This document shows positions 36,016 to 46,938 of a DNA stretch of 64,000 nucleotides, in pieces. This stretch comes from Triticum aestivum. Its lineage: Eukaryota; Streptophyta; Magnoliopsida; Poales; Poaceae. Each line of letters opens with the position of its first letter. Positions within the stretch are counted from its first letter, which is position 1. Location: the NCBI RefSeq assembly GCF_018294505.1, contig NC_057814.1:37761054-37825053 (forward strand), written 5' to 3'. Position numbers and translations under genes: made by a program. A model generated the notes under the pieces. That model was given only the letters and a program-made list of their open reading frames with translations. It ran no database searches and was not told the origin of the DNA.

Positions 36016-36253
36016 GAAGTTATCTGGGAGGGAGTTATATATATCGACAACGACGACATACATACATGGGAAAATAATGTTATCGGGGAGGGGGTATATC
36101 GACCCCCCCCCCCCACGTGTTGAAGTTATCGGGAGGGGGTTATATCGACAACGACGACATACGTACGTGGGAAAATAATATTATCGGGGAGGGGATATAT
36201 CGACCCCCCCCCTCGTGTTGAAGTTATCGGGAGAGGGGTATATCGACGACGAC
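36016..36253. repeat. Minisatellite, unit about 100 bp, 2.3 copies
   Basis: Copies start at about 36,016, 36,122 and 36,221 with gaagttatcgggagggggtt or variants and include a run of C residues (cgaccccccc). It lies just upstream (minus-strand sense) of the recognised ORF2 exons. Confidence 0.75.
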
Positions 36254-36269
36254 AGACCCGATAAAACAT

Positions 36270-36540
36270 AAGAAAACAAAGAAGAAATAAAAAGAGGAGA
36301 AGAAGAAAAGGAATAGAGGAGAAGATCGAAGAAAAAAAAAGAAGAAAAAAAAGAGGAGAAGAAGAAAGTAATAGAAGAGAAGAAAAAATAGAAAAAATTC
36401 TATTTTTTTCTTCTTCTCTTCTATTCCTTTCTTCTTCTCCTCTTCTTTTTCTTCTTTTTTCCTCTTCTTATTTATTTCTCCTCTTCTTCCTCTCCTCTTC
36501 TTCTCCTTTCTTCCTCTTCTTATTTTCCTTTTTCCTCTCA
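36270..36540. repeat. Polypurine/polypyrimidine inverted repeat
   Basis: About 130 bp of almost pure A/G (gaggagaagaagaaaaggaa type) up to 36,399 is followed by about 135 bp of almost pure T/C. The centre is the palindrome-like tagaaaaaattcta. The two arms can pair to make a long hairpin, or each can form triplex DNA. Frames here are Lys/Glu or Phe/Leu-rich artefacts. Confidence 0.8.
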
Positions 36541-36849
36541 TTCATAAAAAAATGTTCAAATAGAAAATTTCGAAAAAAAAGTAAAGGTTTTGCCTAATGC
36601 ATTGTTCATATTTCATCATGTTCTATGAACCAAAAAAACATCATATTTCATCCACATCCATGCATACATCATATATGTGATCATCTATGAGAAAAACATC
36701 ATATTCTATAAAAAAATCATTACATATATATATGAACAAAAACAATTATGATAACAAGCATATATATCATCATATATATATATAACAAGCATATATATGA
36801 AAAAAAACAAGCATATATATGAAAAAAAACAAGCATATATATGAAAAAA

Positions 36850-37073
36850 TGCTAGGGAGGGCGCCGGCCGGACCAAGGTGAGGAGGACCGCGGGGTCGGT
36901 GGCGAGGATGGCGACGGGGCAATGGGCGCGCGCTCGGGGTAGGGGTGACGGCGGTGAAGGGCGGGGCAGGGCGACGGCGACGACGGGGATGGGCTGGGGC
37001 GGCGCGCGTCGGGGCAGAAGCGCGACTGACGACGAGGGCGTGGGCAACGGCGGGCGACGGCGACGACGGGCAC

Positions 37074-37108
<35 letters not shown>

Positions 37109-37145
37109 GGGGCGGCGGGCGGCGTCGGCGTCGTCGGGGCGGCAA
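36850..37145. repeat. GC-rich block with (ggcgac)n microsatellite
   Basis: Composition is almost all G and C on the plus strand, with uninterrupted ggcgac repeats at about 37,078-37,110. Several overlapping open frames of 100-190 codons here are Arg- or Pro-rich in all readings and are rejected as genes. It probably lies in the 5' transcribed region of ORF2. Confidence 0.65.
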
Positions 37146-37181
37146 CTGCAAGGTGAGAGTGAAAATTTCCTAAGTGTGAAC

Positions 37182-37189
37182 TTATATAG
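37182..37189 (-). promoter_or_regulatory. Probable ORF2 promoter TATA box
   Basis: The minus strand reads gctatataagttcacac here, a good TATA box, directly upstream of the GC-rich leader and ORF2. On its upstream side it is bordered by the cccggttggtgccaccaacc array (37,195-37,445). Confidence 0.5.
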
Positions 37190-37194
37190 CAAAG

Positions 37195-37445
37195 CCTTTA
37201 GTCCCGGTTCGTGGCACCAACCGGAACTAAAGGTGGGATTAGTCCCGGTTGGTGCCACCAACCGGGACCAAAGGCCTCTTTTCAGCAGCCCAAAGGGCGG
37301 GAAGCGGCGGCCTTTGGTCCCGGTTGGTGGCACCAACCGGGACTAAAGGGGGGCATTGGTCCTGGTTGCTGCCAAGAACCGGGACCAAAGGGTGGCATTG
37401 GTCCCGGTTCGTGCCACCAACCGGGACCAATGGCCTTGCACAGCG
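37195..37445. repeat. Internal copy of the CACTA subterminal motif array
   Basis: Five or more inverted motifs of the type gtcccggttggtgccaccaa lie here, with a shared continuation (gtagtcccacctcgctagct, then tttataagg) also present at 43,025-43,250. Position next to a TATA box suggests regulation by the element's own DNA-binding protein. Confidence 0.75.
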
Positions 37446-37649
37446 GCGTGGTGGTGGGAGTGTAGTCCCACCTCGCTAGCTGAGAGAGAGCCGCACCTGT
37501 TTATAAGGTGCGGTGCGCCTGAGCTGTCGAGCTCCTCTCTAAAGCAGGCTTCTGGGCCTAACTTTGGCGCGCTGCCTGTTGAGCCTTCTAGCCCTTCTGG
37601 GCCTGTATTTGCAAACCCTAGGGTTGGCAGGCCCAGCGGGCAGCGCCCC

Positions 37650-38150
37650 AACAATTTTTTATATAATTTTCTTCTATTTATTTCCGACTAATTTTTTTTG
37701 ATGTATTTAGTTTCTTTGTGAATATAAAAAAATTTATATAGTTTTTTTTCTTTTCTGCATTATTTATTTTTTGCTATTCATTTTGTAGTGATTTTCAATT
37801 TCACCGTCACCGGTTCGTGCCACCAACCGGGTCCAAAGTTCTTTATGAAAATTATTTTTGCTTTCAATGATTTTGAACAGAAAATACTTCGATAATTTTA
37901 GTTGCATCAATTTTATATAATTTTAGTTTCAATAATACTAGAGGTTGCTTATAATGTTTTGAACAAAAAATACTTTGATAATTTTAGTTTCATAAATTTT
38001 ATTTATGTTATTAAAGTTTATTTTATTTTGTTTCTACTTATATATTTTATTAAAGTTTATATTATTTTGTTTCTAATTACTTATTTATTTTATTTGTTAT
38101 TTTTCATGCACCATTTTTCATGCATTTACTGATTATTTTGAGCTATAAGA
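37650..38150. other. AT-rich low-complexity sequence
   Basis: Consists of attttattt/tttagttt words with one isolated cggttcgtgccaccaaccgg motif near 37,812. Nothing gene-like is seen. Confidence 0.5.
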
Positions 38151-38156
38151 CCCTAA

Positions 38157-38660
38157 AATTAAAAAGCATTTTAAATGAACTCTGAAAAGGTTGAAAGTTG
38201 GCATGGTATCATCATTTCATCCACATAGCATGTGCAAGAAAGTTGAGAGGGTTACGGCAAAAACTGGATGCACTTCGTGTACAAAACGGACAATCTCTTT
38301 CGAAGTATCAGGATTTCATACGGAAACTTGTCTGTTACAAAGGGATTTCATTTTTTTAACTTATTTGAACTCCTGACTTTTTGTGTTCAAAATGCACCAT
38401 TCAAAGCCACATCATCAATTTTCAACCCTTTCTGACTTCATTTGTTATTTTTCATGCATTTACTAATTATTTTGAGCTATAACACCCTAAAATTGAAAAG
38501 CATTTCAAATGAACTCTGAAAAGGTTGAAAGTTGGCATGGTATCATTATTTCATCCACATAGCATGAGCAAGAAAGTTGAGAGGGTTACGGCAAAAACTA
38601 GATGCACTTCATGTACAAAACGGACAATGGTATCATACTCGTCTGTTACAAAGTTGGCAT
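38157..38660. repeat. Direct repeat pair downstream of the transposase gene
   Basis: About 170 bp beginning aaattraaaagcattt and including ggcatggtatcat(c/t)atttca and gagagggttacggcaaaaac occurs at about 38,157 and again at about 38,489. The two copies are about 90% identical by eye. They lie just 3' of the TNP2-like frame. Confidence 0.75.
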
Positions 38661-38692
38661 GGTATCATCATAATAGTTGCGGGAGAAAGTCT

Positions 38693-41600
38693 TCACTTTT
38701 TCTTCGCTTGTGTCATTTGCTTATTGCGCCGTAACCATGGATAATCTTCATCGTTTATCAGGATGCTTGGGTCAGCCTTGACTTTGAAGGGAGGAATTTC
38801 ATGAAACTTTTCATAATCTTCAGACATGTCTGTCTTGCCCTCCACTCCCACAATGTCCCTTTTTCCTGAAAGAACTATGTGGCGCTTTGGCTCATCGTAT
38901 GATGTATTCGCTTCCTTATCTTTTCTTTTTCTCGGTCTGGTAGACATGTCCTTCACATAGATAACCTGTGCCACATCATTGGCTAGGACGAACGGTTCGT
39001 CAGTGTACCCAAGATTGTTCAGATCCACTGTTGTCATTCCGTCTTGTGGGTCTACCTGTACCCCGCCTCCTGACAGATTGACCCATTTGCACTTAAACAA
39101 AGGGACCTTAAAATCATGTCCGTAGTCAAGTTCCCATATGTCCATTATGTAACCATAATATGTGTCCTTTCCCCTCTCGGTTGCTGCATCAAAGCGGACA
39201 CCGCTGTCTTGGTTGGTGCTCTTTTGATCTTGGGCGATCGTGTAAAATGTATTCCCATTTATCTCGTATCCTTTGTAAATCAATACATTCGAAGATGGTC
39301 CCCTGGACAACGAGTACAACTCATCACAAACAGTGGTGTCACCTCTGAGACGTGTTTCCAACCAACTGCTGAAAGTCCTGATGTGTTCACATGTAATCCA
39401 GTCGTCACACTGCTCCGGATGTTTGGAGCGCAGACTGTTCTTGTGTTCATCGACATATGGGGTCACCAAGGTAGAGTTCTGTAGAACTGTGTAGTGTGCT
39501 TGAGACCAAGAATATCCGTCCCTGCATATTATTGAGTCCCCTCCAAGCGTGCCTTTTCCAGTCAGTCTCCCCTCATACCGCGGTTTAGGGAGACCTATCT
39601 TCTTAAGGCCAAGAATGAAGTCAACACAAAACCCAATGACATCCTCTGTTTGATGGCCCATGGAGATGCTTCCTTCTGGCCTAGCGCGGTTACGGACATA
39701 TTTCTTTAGGACTCCCATGAACCTCTCAAAGGGGAACATATTGTGTAAAAATACGGGCCCCAGAATGACAATCTCGTCGACTAGATGAACTAGGACGTGC
39801 GTCATGATATTGAAGAAGGATGGTGGGAACACCAGCTCGAAACTGACAAGTCAATGCGCCACATCACTCCTTAGCCTTGGTATGATTTCTGGATCGATCA
39901 CCTTCTGAGAGATTGCATTGAGGAATGCACATAGCTTCACAATGGCTAATCGGACGTTTTCTGGTAGAAGCCCCCTCAATGCAACCGGAGGCAGTTGCGT
40001 CATAATCACGTGGCAGTCATGAGACTTTAGGTTCTGGAACTTTTTCTCTGGCATATTTATTATTCCCTTTATATTCGACGAGAAGCCAGTCGGGACCTTC
40101 ATACTGAGCAGGCATTCAAAGAAGATTTCTTTCTCTTCTTTCGTAAGAGCGTAGCTGGCAGGACCTTCATACTGCTTCGGAGGCATGCCGTATTTTTCGT
40201 GCAAACGTTGCAGGTCCTCCCGTGCCTCAGGTGTATCTTTTGTCTTTTCATACACGCCCAAGAAGCCTAGCAGGTTCATGCAGAGGTTCTTCGTCACGTG
40301 CATCACGTCGATTGAAGAGCGGACCTCTAGCTCTTTCCAGTAGGGTAGGTCCCAAAATATAGATTTCTTCTTCCACATGGGTGCGTGTCCCTCAGCGTCA
40401 TTCGGAACAGCTAGTCCGCCGGGACCATTTCCAAAGATTACGTGTAAACCATTGACCATAGCAAGTACGTGATCACCAGTACGCATGGCGGGCTTCTTCC
40501 GGTGATCTGCCTCGCCTTTGAAATGCTTGCCTTTCTTTCGACATTGATGGTTGGTCGAAAGAAATCGACGATGGCCCAGGTACACATTCTTCCTGCATTT
40601 GTCCAGGTATATACTTTCAGTGTCATCTAAAAAGTGCGTGCATGCGTGGTGTCCCTTGTTTGTCTGTCCTGAAAGGTTACTGAGAGCGGGCCAATCGTTG
40701 ATGGTTACAAACAGCAACGCGTGCAGGTTAAATTCCTCCTGTTTGTGCTCATCCCACGTACGTACACCGTTTCCATTCCACAGCTGTAAAATTTCTTCAA
40801 CTAATGGCCTTAGGTACACATCAATGTCGTTGCCGGGTTGCTTAGGGCCTTGGATGAGAACTGGCATCATAATGAACTTCCGCTTCATGCACATCCAAGG
40901 AGGAAGGTTATACATACATAGTCACGGGCCAGGTGCTGTGATTGCTGCTCTGCTCCCCAAAAGGATTAATGCCATCCGCGCTTAAACCAAACCATACGTT
41001 CCTTGGGTCAGCTGCAAACTCAGCCCAGTACTTTCTCTCGATTTTTCTCCACTGCGACCCATCAGCGGGTGCTCTCAACTTCCCGTCTTTCTTACGGTCC
41101 TCACTGTGCCATCGCATCAACTTGGCATGCTCTTCGTTTCTGAACAGACGTTTCAACCGTGGTATTATAGGAGCATACCACATCACCTTCGCAGGAACCC
41201 TCTTCCTGGGGGGCTCGCCGTCAACATCACCAGGGTCATCTCGTCTGATCTTATACCGCAATGCACCGCATATCGGCATGCGTTCAGATCCTTCTACGCA
41301 CCGCGGTAGAGGATGCAATCATTAGGGCATGCATGTATCTTCTGCACCTCCAATCCTAGAGGGCATACGACCTTCTTTGCTGCGTATGTACTGTCGGGCA
41401 ATTCGTTATCCTTTGGAAGCTTCTTCTTCAATATTTTCAATAGCTTCTCAAATCCTTTGTCAGGCACAGCATTCTCTGCCTTCCACTGCAGCAATTCCAG
41501 TACGGTACCGAGCTTTGTGTTGCCATCTTCGCAATTGGGGTACAACCCTTTTTTGTGATCCTCTAACATGCGATCGAACTTCAGCTTGTCCTTTTGACTT

Positions 41601-42048
41601 TCGCATTGCGTCCTTGCATCGACAATGACCCGGCGGAGATCATCATCATCGGGCACTGGTTCCTCTTGATTTTCAGCAGCTTCCCCCTTGCAGCATCATT
41701 GGGCACATCGTCTGGTTCCTCTTGATCTTCAGCAGGTTCCCCCGTTGCAGCATCACCGTATTCAGGGGGCACATAGTTGTCATCGTCCTCTTCTTCTTCG
41801 CCGTCTTCCATCATAACCCCTATTTCTCCGTGCCTCGTCCAAACATTATAGTGTGGCATGAAACCCTTGTAAAGCAGGTGGGTGTGAAGGATTTTCCGGT
41901 CAGAGTAAGACTTCGTATTCCCACATATAGGGCATGGACAACACATAAAACCATTCTGCTTGTTTCCCTCAGCCACTTCGAGAAAATCATGCACGCCCTT
42001 AATGTACTCGGAGGTGTGTCTGTCACCGTACATCCATTGCCGGTTCAT
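38693..42048 (-). pseudogene. TNP2-like (TnpD) CACTA transposase, decayed
   Basis: Starts ATG at 42,048 (MNRQWMYGDRHTSEYI), with a Cys-rich Transpos_assoc-like N-terminus (CCPCPICGN). The core is Transposase_21/TNP2-like: WFGLSADGINPFG, then NLPPWM and LLFVTINDWPALSNLSG. A DUF4218-like segment follows (FPPSFFNIMTHVLVHLVDEI near 39,800) and a DUF4216-like C-terminus (VPLFKCKWVNL near 39,090). The frame is broken by a 1 base loss near 41,690, a TAG at 41,294-41,296 plus a shift nearby, a shift near 40,910, and a TGA at 39,851-39,853. An acidic segment at 41,800-41,650 is internally duplicated. Intact family members run to about 1,000 residues or more, and the pieces here sum to a comparable length. 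Confidence 0.85.
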
Positions 42049-42232
42049 CTGCGTGCATTATATATAATTAAGTGTGTCAAAAACCATTACAGAACATCAT
42101 GAATAGATAATTAAGTGACCAAATTAATAGAAGTTCATCATCACATTAAAACCAAAGTACATACATAGTTCTCATCTAACAACATATATATAGCTCTCCA
42201 GAGCATCTAATTAATTAAACCATACATTGAAA

Positions 42233-42679
42233 CTATGTAAAACATTTCAATGCGAAAACAAATGCGATCATAATCGCAACCAAGGTAACAATTGATCCAA
42301 CGGCATAATGATACCAAGCCTCGGTATGAATGGCATATTTTCTAATCTTTCTAATCTTCAAGCGCATTGCATCCATCTTGATCTTGTGACCATCGACGAC
42401 ATCCGCACATGCAACTCCAATATCATCTTCTCCTCCTCAATTTTTTTTATTTCTTCCTTCAAGGAATTGTTTTCTTCTTCAACTAAATTTAACCTCTCGA
42501 CAATAGGGTCGGTTAGAATTTCCGGTTCAACCACCTCCTAGATAAATAAAATCTATGTCACGTTGGTCGGCATATTTGTCATAAACAATAAATGAACCAA
42601 ATAGTTATAAAAAGATAATATATACCACATCCGAATCATAGGCAGGACGAGGGCCGACGGGGGCGGATACCAAAACCAT
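42233..42679 (-). pseudogene. CACTA-borne small coiled-coil/membrane protein gene, frameshifted
   Basis: Exon 1 is 42,679-42,626 (18 codons, MVLVSAPVGPRPAYDSDV), then an intron with GT...AG ends, then exon 2 from 42,537 to the TAG at 42,233-42,235. Exon 2 encodes a Glu/Lys coiled coil (LVEEENNSLKEEIKKIEEEK) and a C-terminal membrane segment (AVGSIVTLVAIMIAFVFALK). One base is missing near 42,411 in the middle of exon 2, so the two halves are in different frames. I recall very similar proteins as abundant in wheat CACTA elements, without a known function. It lies between the element's right promoter and the transposase gene. Confidence 0.6.
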
Positions 42680-43012
42680 CGCACTATGTAATAAGAAGGA
42701 ATAATAAAAGTAACAAAATTAGACAAGTATCTATCTAAAGTAAGAATTTTTTTCTTTCAGAAAGAAGATAAGAACAAGAGGCTCACCACGGTGGTGCTGG
42801 CGACGAGATCGGCGCGGGCGATCGACGGCGGTGAAGACGGGGACGGGACGTGACGGACCGCTAACTAGTGTGGAGAAAGATTAACTAGTGTGGCTCAGAC
42901 ATTTCATCGAACACCTCATGTGCATAGGAGGTGAGCTAGAGCACCGAAATGCCCTCCCCTCGCCGGCCAGAAAAAACAAAGCACTGTGGAGTGCTCTGCT
43001 GTGGCGATGGGG

Positions 43013-43020
43013 TATATATA
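43013..43020 (-). promoter_or_regulatory. Probable promoter of the transposase-side transcription unit
   Basis: The minus strand reads tatatata within gcctatatataccccatcgc. The small membrane-protein gene and the transposase follow downstream on the same strand, and the motif array at 43,025-43,160 lies immediately upstream. Confidence 0.5.
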
Positions 43021-43024
43021 GGCA

Positions 43025-43160
43025 ACTCATTGGTCCTGGTTCGTGGCACCAACCGGGACTAAAGGCCTTTGGTCCCGGTTTGTGCCACGAACCGGGACCA
43101 ATGCCCCCCTTTTGTCCCGGTTGGTGGCACCAACCGGGACCAAAGGCCTTGTGCTGCCCC
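43025..43160. repeat. Internal subterminal-type motif array at the second promoter
   Basis: Contains ggttcgtggcaccaaccggg, ggtcccggtttgtgccacga and gtcccggttggtggcaccaa, followed by agtcccacctcgctagtt as at 37,465. The shared order with the 37.2 kb block implies duplication of a promoter module inside the element. Confidence 0.75.
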
Positions 43161-43429
43161 GTGTCAAAAGTTTAGTCCCACCTCGCTAGTTGAGAGAGCT
43201 CGAGAGTGGTTTATAAGCGCTGCTGCGCCCACCCTCTCGAGCTCCTCTCAACTGCAGGTTTTCGGGCCTAACCGTTCTCTTTGCCTGTGGGGCCTACTGG
43301 GCCTTCTGCGGGCCTGAATCCTGGCCCATGGATGGGTTTCAAGTCATATTCAGGCCGTGGTGGCCCAGTAGGTGGCATATTTTTTTTCCCTGTTGTTTGT
43401 TTTCTCTTTTGCTTTATTTATTTTGTTTT

Positions 43430-43680
43430 GTCTCTACTTACAACAAAAAACTTATTTATTTTATTCCATTCTATTTCTAATTACTTATGTATTTTACTTT
43501 ATTTATTTTATTTTTATTTATTTTACTGCTGCTATTTTATTTATTTTACTGCTGCTATTTTTATTTATTTTATTAAGGTTTATTTATTTTATTTACTATA
43601 GTTTATTTTATATAATTTTATTAAGGTTTATTTATTTTTATTTAGTTTATTAAGGTTTATTTATTTTATTTTACTATAAA
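43430..43680. repeat. AT-rich simple repeat (ttattttatttat)
   Basis: Runs of attttatttatttta with two copies of ttactgctgctattttattt near 43,525 and 43,550. Non-coding. Confidence 0.7.
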
Positions 43681-43879
43681 AAATGAACATAGATGCACCT
43701 ATAGACAAAATTCAACCTAAATTCATAATAAATTTCTATGAACTTCAAAGAAATTTACTCTGAATTTAGGTCAAATTCCCTGTATAAGGGCATCTATTTT
43801 CACTTTGAGAGGAGCTCAACAAGGCAGGGTGTGAGCGCCCTTCGGTTGGCGAGGTGGGACTAAACTCTGACCGCAACTA

Positions 43880-44181
43880 GGACCAATCCTTTAGTCCCGG
43901 TTTATGTTATGAACCGGGATTAAAGGGTGAGCCTCTGGTCCCGGTTCAAGCCACCAACCGGGACCAATGGTGGTGGGCCAGGAGCGAGGCCCATTGGTCC
44001 CGGTTTGTCCCACCAACCGGGACCAAAGGGGCCGGACGAATCGAGACCAATGCCCCCACGAGGCCCGGCAGGCCCCTGGCCGCACGAACCGGGACCAATG
44101 CTCACATTAGTCCCGATTCATGACTGAACCGGGACTAATATGAATATTGCCCCGTAACCAAAGCCCAATTTTCTACTAGTG
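43880..44181. repeat. CACTA right terminus and subterminal array
   Basis: At least six cccggttyrtgccaccaacc-type motifs lead into the terminus attttctactagtg, ending at 44,181. Confidence 0.8.
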
Positions 44182-45388
44182 GAGCGATCTACTACGCGAT
44201 CTACTACATCAAGTCTGATTACGGCAGAAACACCAAGCCGATCTACACACAGGCCGACATCTTCCGTACAGATCGACATCTTCCGTATGACTAGCTACGA
44301 GCCACCATGCTCCGTAGAGCACGCCTAATCTCAACATGCACAGTCTGCACACCAGGCCGAGGTGGAATGAGATGTAATCTTCATCGGCTTCTCAGGCAAA
44401 ACACGGCATCGACACTTCGTCGCCGTGAGGGACGCCTTCAAGCGACTCGTCATCGTCGACACGCCGCTGGAGCGCCATCATAGACACTTCATCGCCAAGG
44501 TCTTTATTAACGTGGTCTTCACCAACATCTTCATCAAAACACCGCCGCTACCGCCTCATCCACAGGATGGACATCTAGCGTCCTTTGATAGACTTTTCTG
44601 CAAGACGCGATCTCGATGACGGCAATGATCGTGTCATGACGACGGCATCGACCGCGTCATCCATGATGGCACGACTCCATCGGCATGGCGTCACTACGGT
44701 GACGACCCTCCACGGCCACACGGTTCTGGCAAAACCGATGTGTGCTCGATGGGCTTCCTCTGGTCATGGCAAAATCAATGAACTCATCGCAGACGGCACC
44801 CTCTAACATCCGGAAGGTGCATCGTCTACGTCTGCAGTTCCCTCATAGCGCATTTTTTTATGCCTCTAGCTTTATGCGGCTTCATTATCCACGACGACCA
44901 CACCATCAACCACGACTATCTCGACCACGGCTACATCACCATGATCGACTACCTCGACATTAATGGCTACGTCTACAACAACTCATCGGCAACAACTCTA
45001 GTCAATAGTCTCGTCACTTGCGTCCACGACACTCCCGCTGTGACTGCGGGAGGGAATAGAGGAAAAGGCAGGAATGCACTAGAAGAGGACGCAGTCACCG
45101 CCCTAACTGCCGACCCATCAGAGACACAGTTGATGATGGCGCAACGGAGAAGACGACAAAAGAGCAAGACTTCAAAATCAGTCGTAATCGTCCGCTTCAC
45201 TCCCGCTATTACTGAGGGGGAATGTTAGAAGTTTATTTACGTTTAAGATAGAGATAAGAAATAGAGATAGGATAGGTTTAACTTGTCCTCTACTCCAAGT
45301 CTCTCTCCCTCCATTGTACCTCTATATATACCCCATACACGGGTCAGATCAATACAGCATAATATTCAGCCATCTCATATTTTCTACA
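44182..45388 (+). mobile_element. Truncated LTR retrotransposon with a 166 bp LTR
   Basis: A direct LTR-like segment (45,223-45,388) starts TGTTAGAAG and ends TTCTACA. It is preceded by a purine tract actgagggggaa at 45,211-45,222. It contains tctatatatacccc, a TATA-like box. Upstream internal sequence (44,190-45,210) is rich in cgac/catc words and lacks pol motifs, and the left side is cut by the CACTA terminus. No 5' LTR is seen in the window. A short-LTR copia-type or TRIM-like element is likely. Confidence 0.55.
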
Positions 45389-46800
45389 CTCGCTAACCGT
45401 GCTGCTGTTTGCCTCAACTTACGTTGGCACAGCGGTGTGGTGCTTCGGTTTGGTGACTGATGCCACCTGCTTCGTGCAGTTTCTCGCAGCTATGCGCCGC
45501 CGCTCTCTGCAGTCATCGATTCTACGCCACCACCGGTGCCCCGTGCTGGATGGTCAACTTGCAAGGCTGAGCTGTGTTGGCCCTTGCCGCCATGCCAAGC
45601 CTCGACTGCGTCATGAGCCGCACGTGCCATGCTATAGGCTGGCTACCGCTGCCCACCGCGTGCCTCGTTACCACCTGTAGCACACGTCAGCGGCCGGTCC
45701 GCCCACGGGTCGCCGTGCTTGCTATGGTCAAGCCGCATACTCGCGCGCTCGCCGCCACGTTCACACCACGCATGCAGGCCGCCACGACCGCTAGTCCTAG
45801 TCGTGTCACGCACGGGCCCTACTGGCCCCGTCACACCCTGCTGAGACCCCGCCGCCTGCCGCCACCAGTGTGTTGGCCCTGCTGCCCGAATGTCTCCAGC
45901 ATCAGCCGCCTCCAGTCGTCGGCCCGGACAGGGTAGGCTCAAGAGGGATCAACGGTGGAGGGAGAAAGGGGAATCAAGGTTGGAGTGGAAAAGGGGATCA
46001 GGAGAGTAGATGATAGAAGAAGAGATAATAGGGGAGAGAGTAATATTACTTGCGGACCCGTACTGTTGGCGAGAGTAGCTCCTGAACCAGAGTGGGATCA
46101 TCTCTTTTCCTAGTGCGCTGAACACGACTAGTGTTAGAATAGACCGGGATGAAAGAGATCAGGGTACCAACCAACTTCAGAGATTTAAAGTTGAGAATTC
46201 ATTTACGTCGGTCTCTATAAAGTTAGGGTTTATTTCAGACTTTTCCCGTGGCGGCAGTGTACGTCATGGCTCATCTAACACAGTGAACACGGCATACGGT
46301 GCACCTGCTGTTGCCTTTCTTCAGCAGAATTTTGACCGAGTCATGCAGGGGAGCCCCTGGTGACGAACTTGTAATCTACATCAACCTCTACCGAGTCTTT
46401 GTCCCTAGAAATCTAGAGCCTCCGACGGACAGAAGAGCTGAGTTCTTGATGGGATCAAGTCATTCTGTGGGTTCGGTATACCGCACCCAAAGTTGCACAT
46501 GCACAGCGCCGTTACCCGCAGGCCGTGGCACACCTGCTCTGGCCGTCCAAGTCCAAGTCGATGACCCAACAGCCTCTACCGAGTCTTTGCTCGCCGTCCC
46601 GCACCCAAACGGCCGGACGCCGAGCAACCACGGTATATTCCGAGTCCAAGTCCAAGTCGCCGACCCAGCAGCAACGTATCCGCCTGCCGGAACGATCTTG
46701 ACCAACCCCACGTGCGGCGTGTCGTGTCAGGTCGCAGCACATCTCTCCGCCTCTCCGACTCCGTCAACAATCGACCGCGTCTCGCGTCGCGTCAGGGCTC
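45389..46800. other. GC-rich stretch without a recognised gene
   Basis: 45,389-45,940 has long overlapping frames in several phases caused by GC richness. No motif repeats in homologous form elsewhere. 46,540-46,680 has a short duplication (gtccaagtccaagtcg at about 46,547 and 46,642). The last 300 bp may contain upstream regulatory DNA of the gene at 46,939. Confidence 0.4.
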
Positions 46801-46824
46801 CACTTTCCTGCCCCCGTTTCCTCG

Positions 46825-46837
46825 TATATATATATAC
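46825..46837 (+). promoter_or_regulatory. TATA box of the RFAPEFDG-family gene 1
   Basis: tatatatatata lies about 105 bp upstream of the ATG. This would give a leader of about 75-80 bases, similar in length to that of gene 2. Confidence 0.7.
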
Positions 46838-46938
46838 ATACAGAGCACGAGCCGAGCCATCGAAAACCAAGCATCCATCAACGCAGCACACTCGCATACC
46901 AGGAAACCGAAACGCATCAAGGCTAGGCGCCGCTGACC

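Larger units (their letters stand above)
31268..44181 (-). mobile_element. CACTA transposon, 12.9 kb, with three decayed genes
   Basis: The left end reads CACTAGTAGGAAAAGGGGC and the right end, reversed, CACTAGTAGAAAATTGGGC: matching CACTA termini. Both termini are followed inward by arrays of the inverted-repeat motif cccggttggtgccaccaacc. All recognised genes lie on the minus strand: a TNP2-like transposase, a small coiled-coil/membrane gene and a Transposase_24/Ulp1-like ORF2. All carry stops or frameshifts, so the element is non-autonomous now. The 3 bp flanks (AAC left, GAG right) do not match, unlike a normal 3 bp target duplication. Confidence 0.9.

Noticed and set aside
36770..37346. 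Several overlapping frames of 90-188 codons on both strands
   Set aside because: All are Arg- or Pro-rich and arise from the (ggcgac)n-type GC-rich block and the CACTA motif array.
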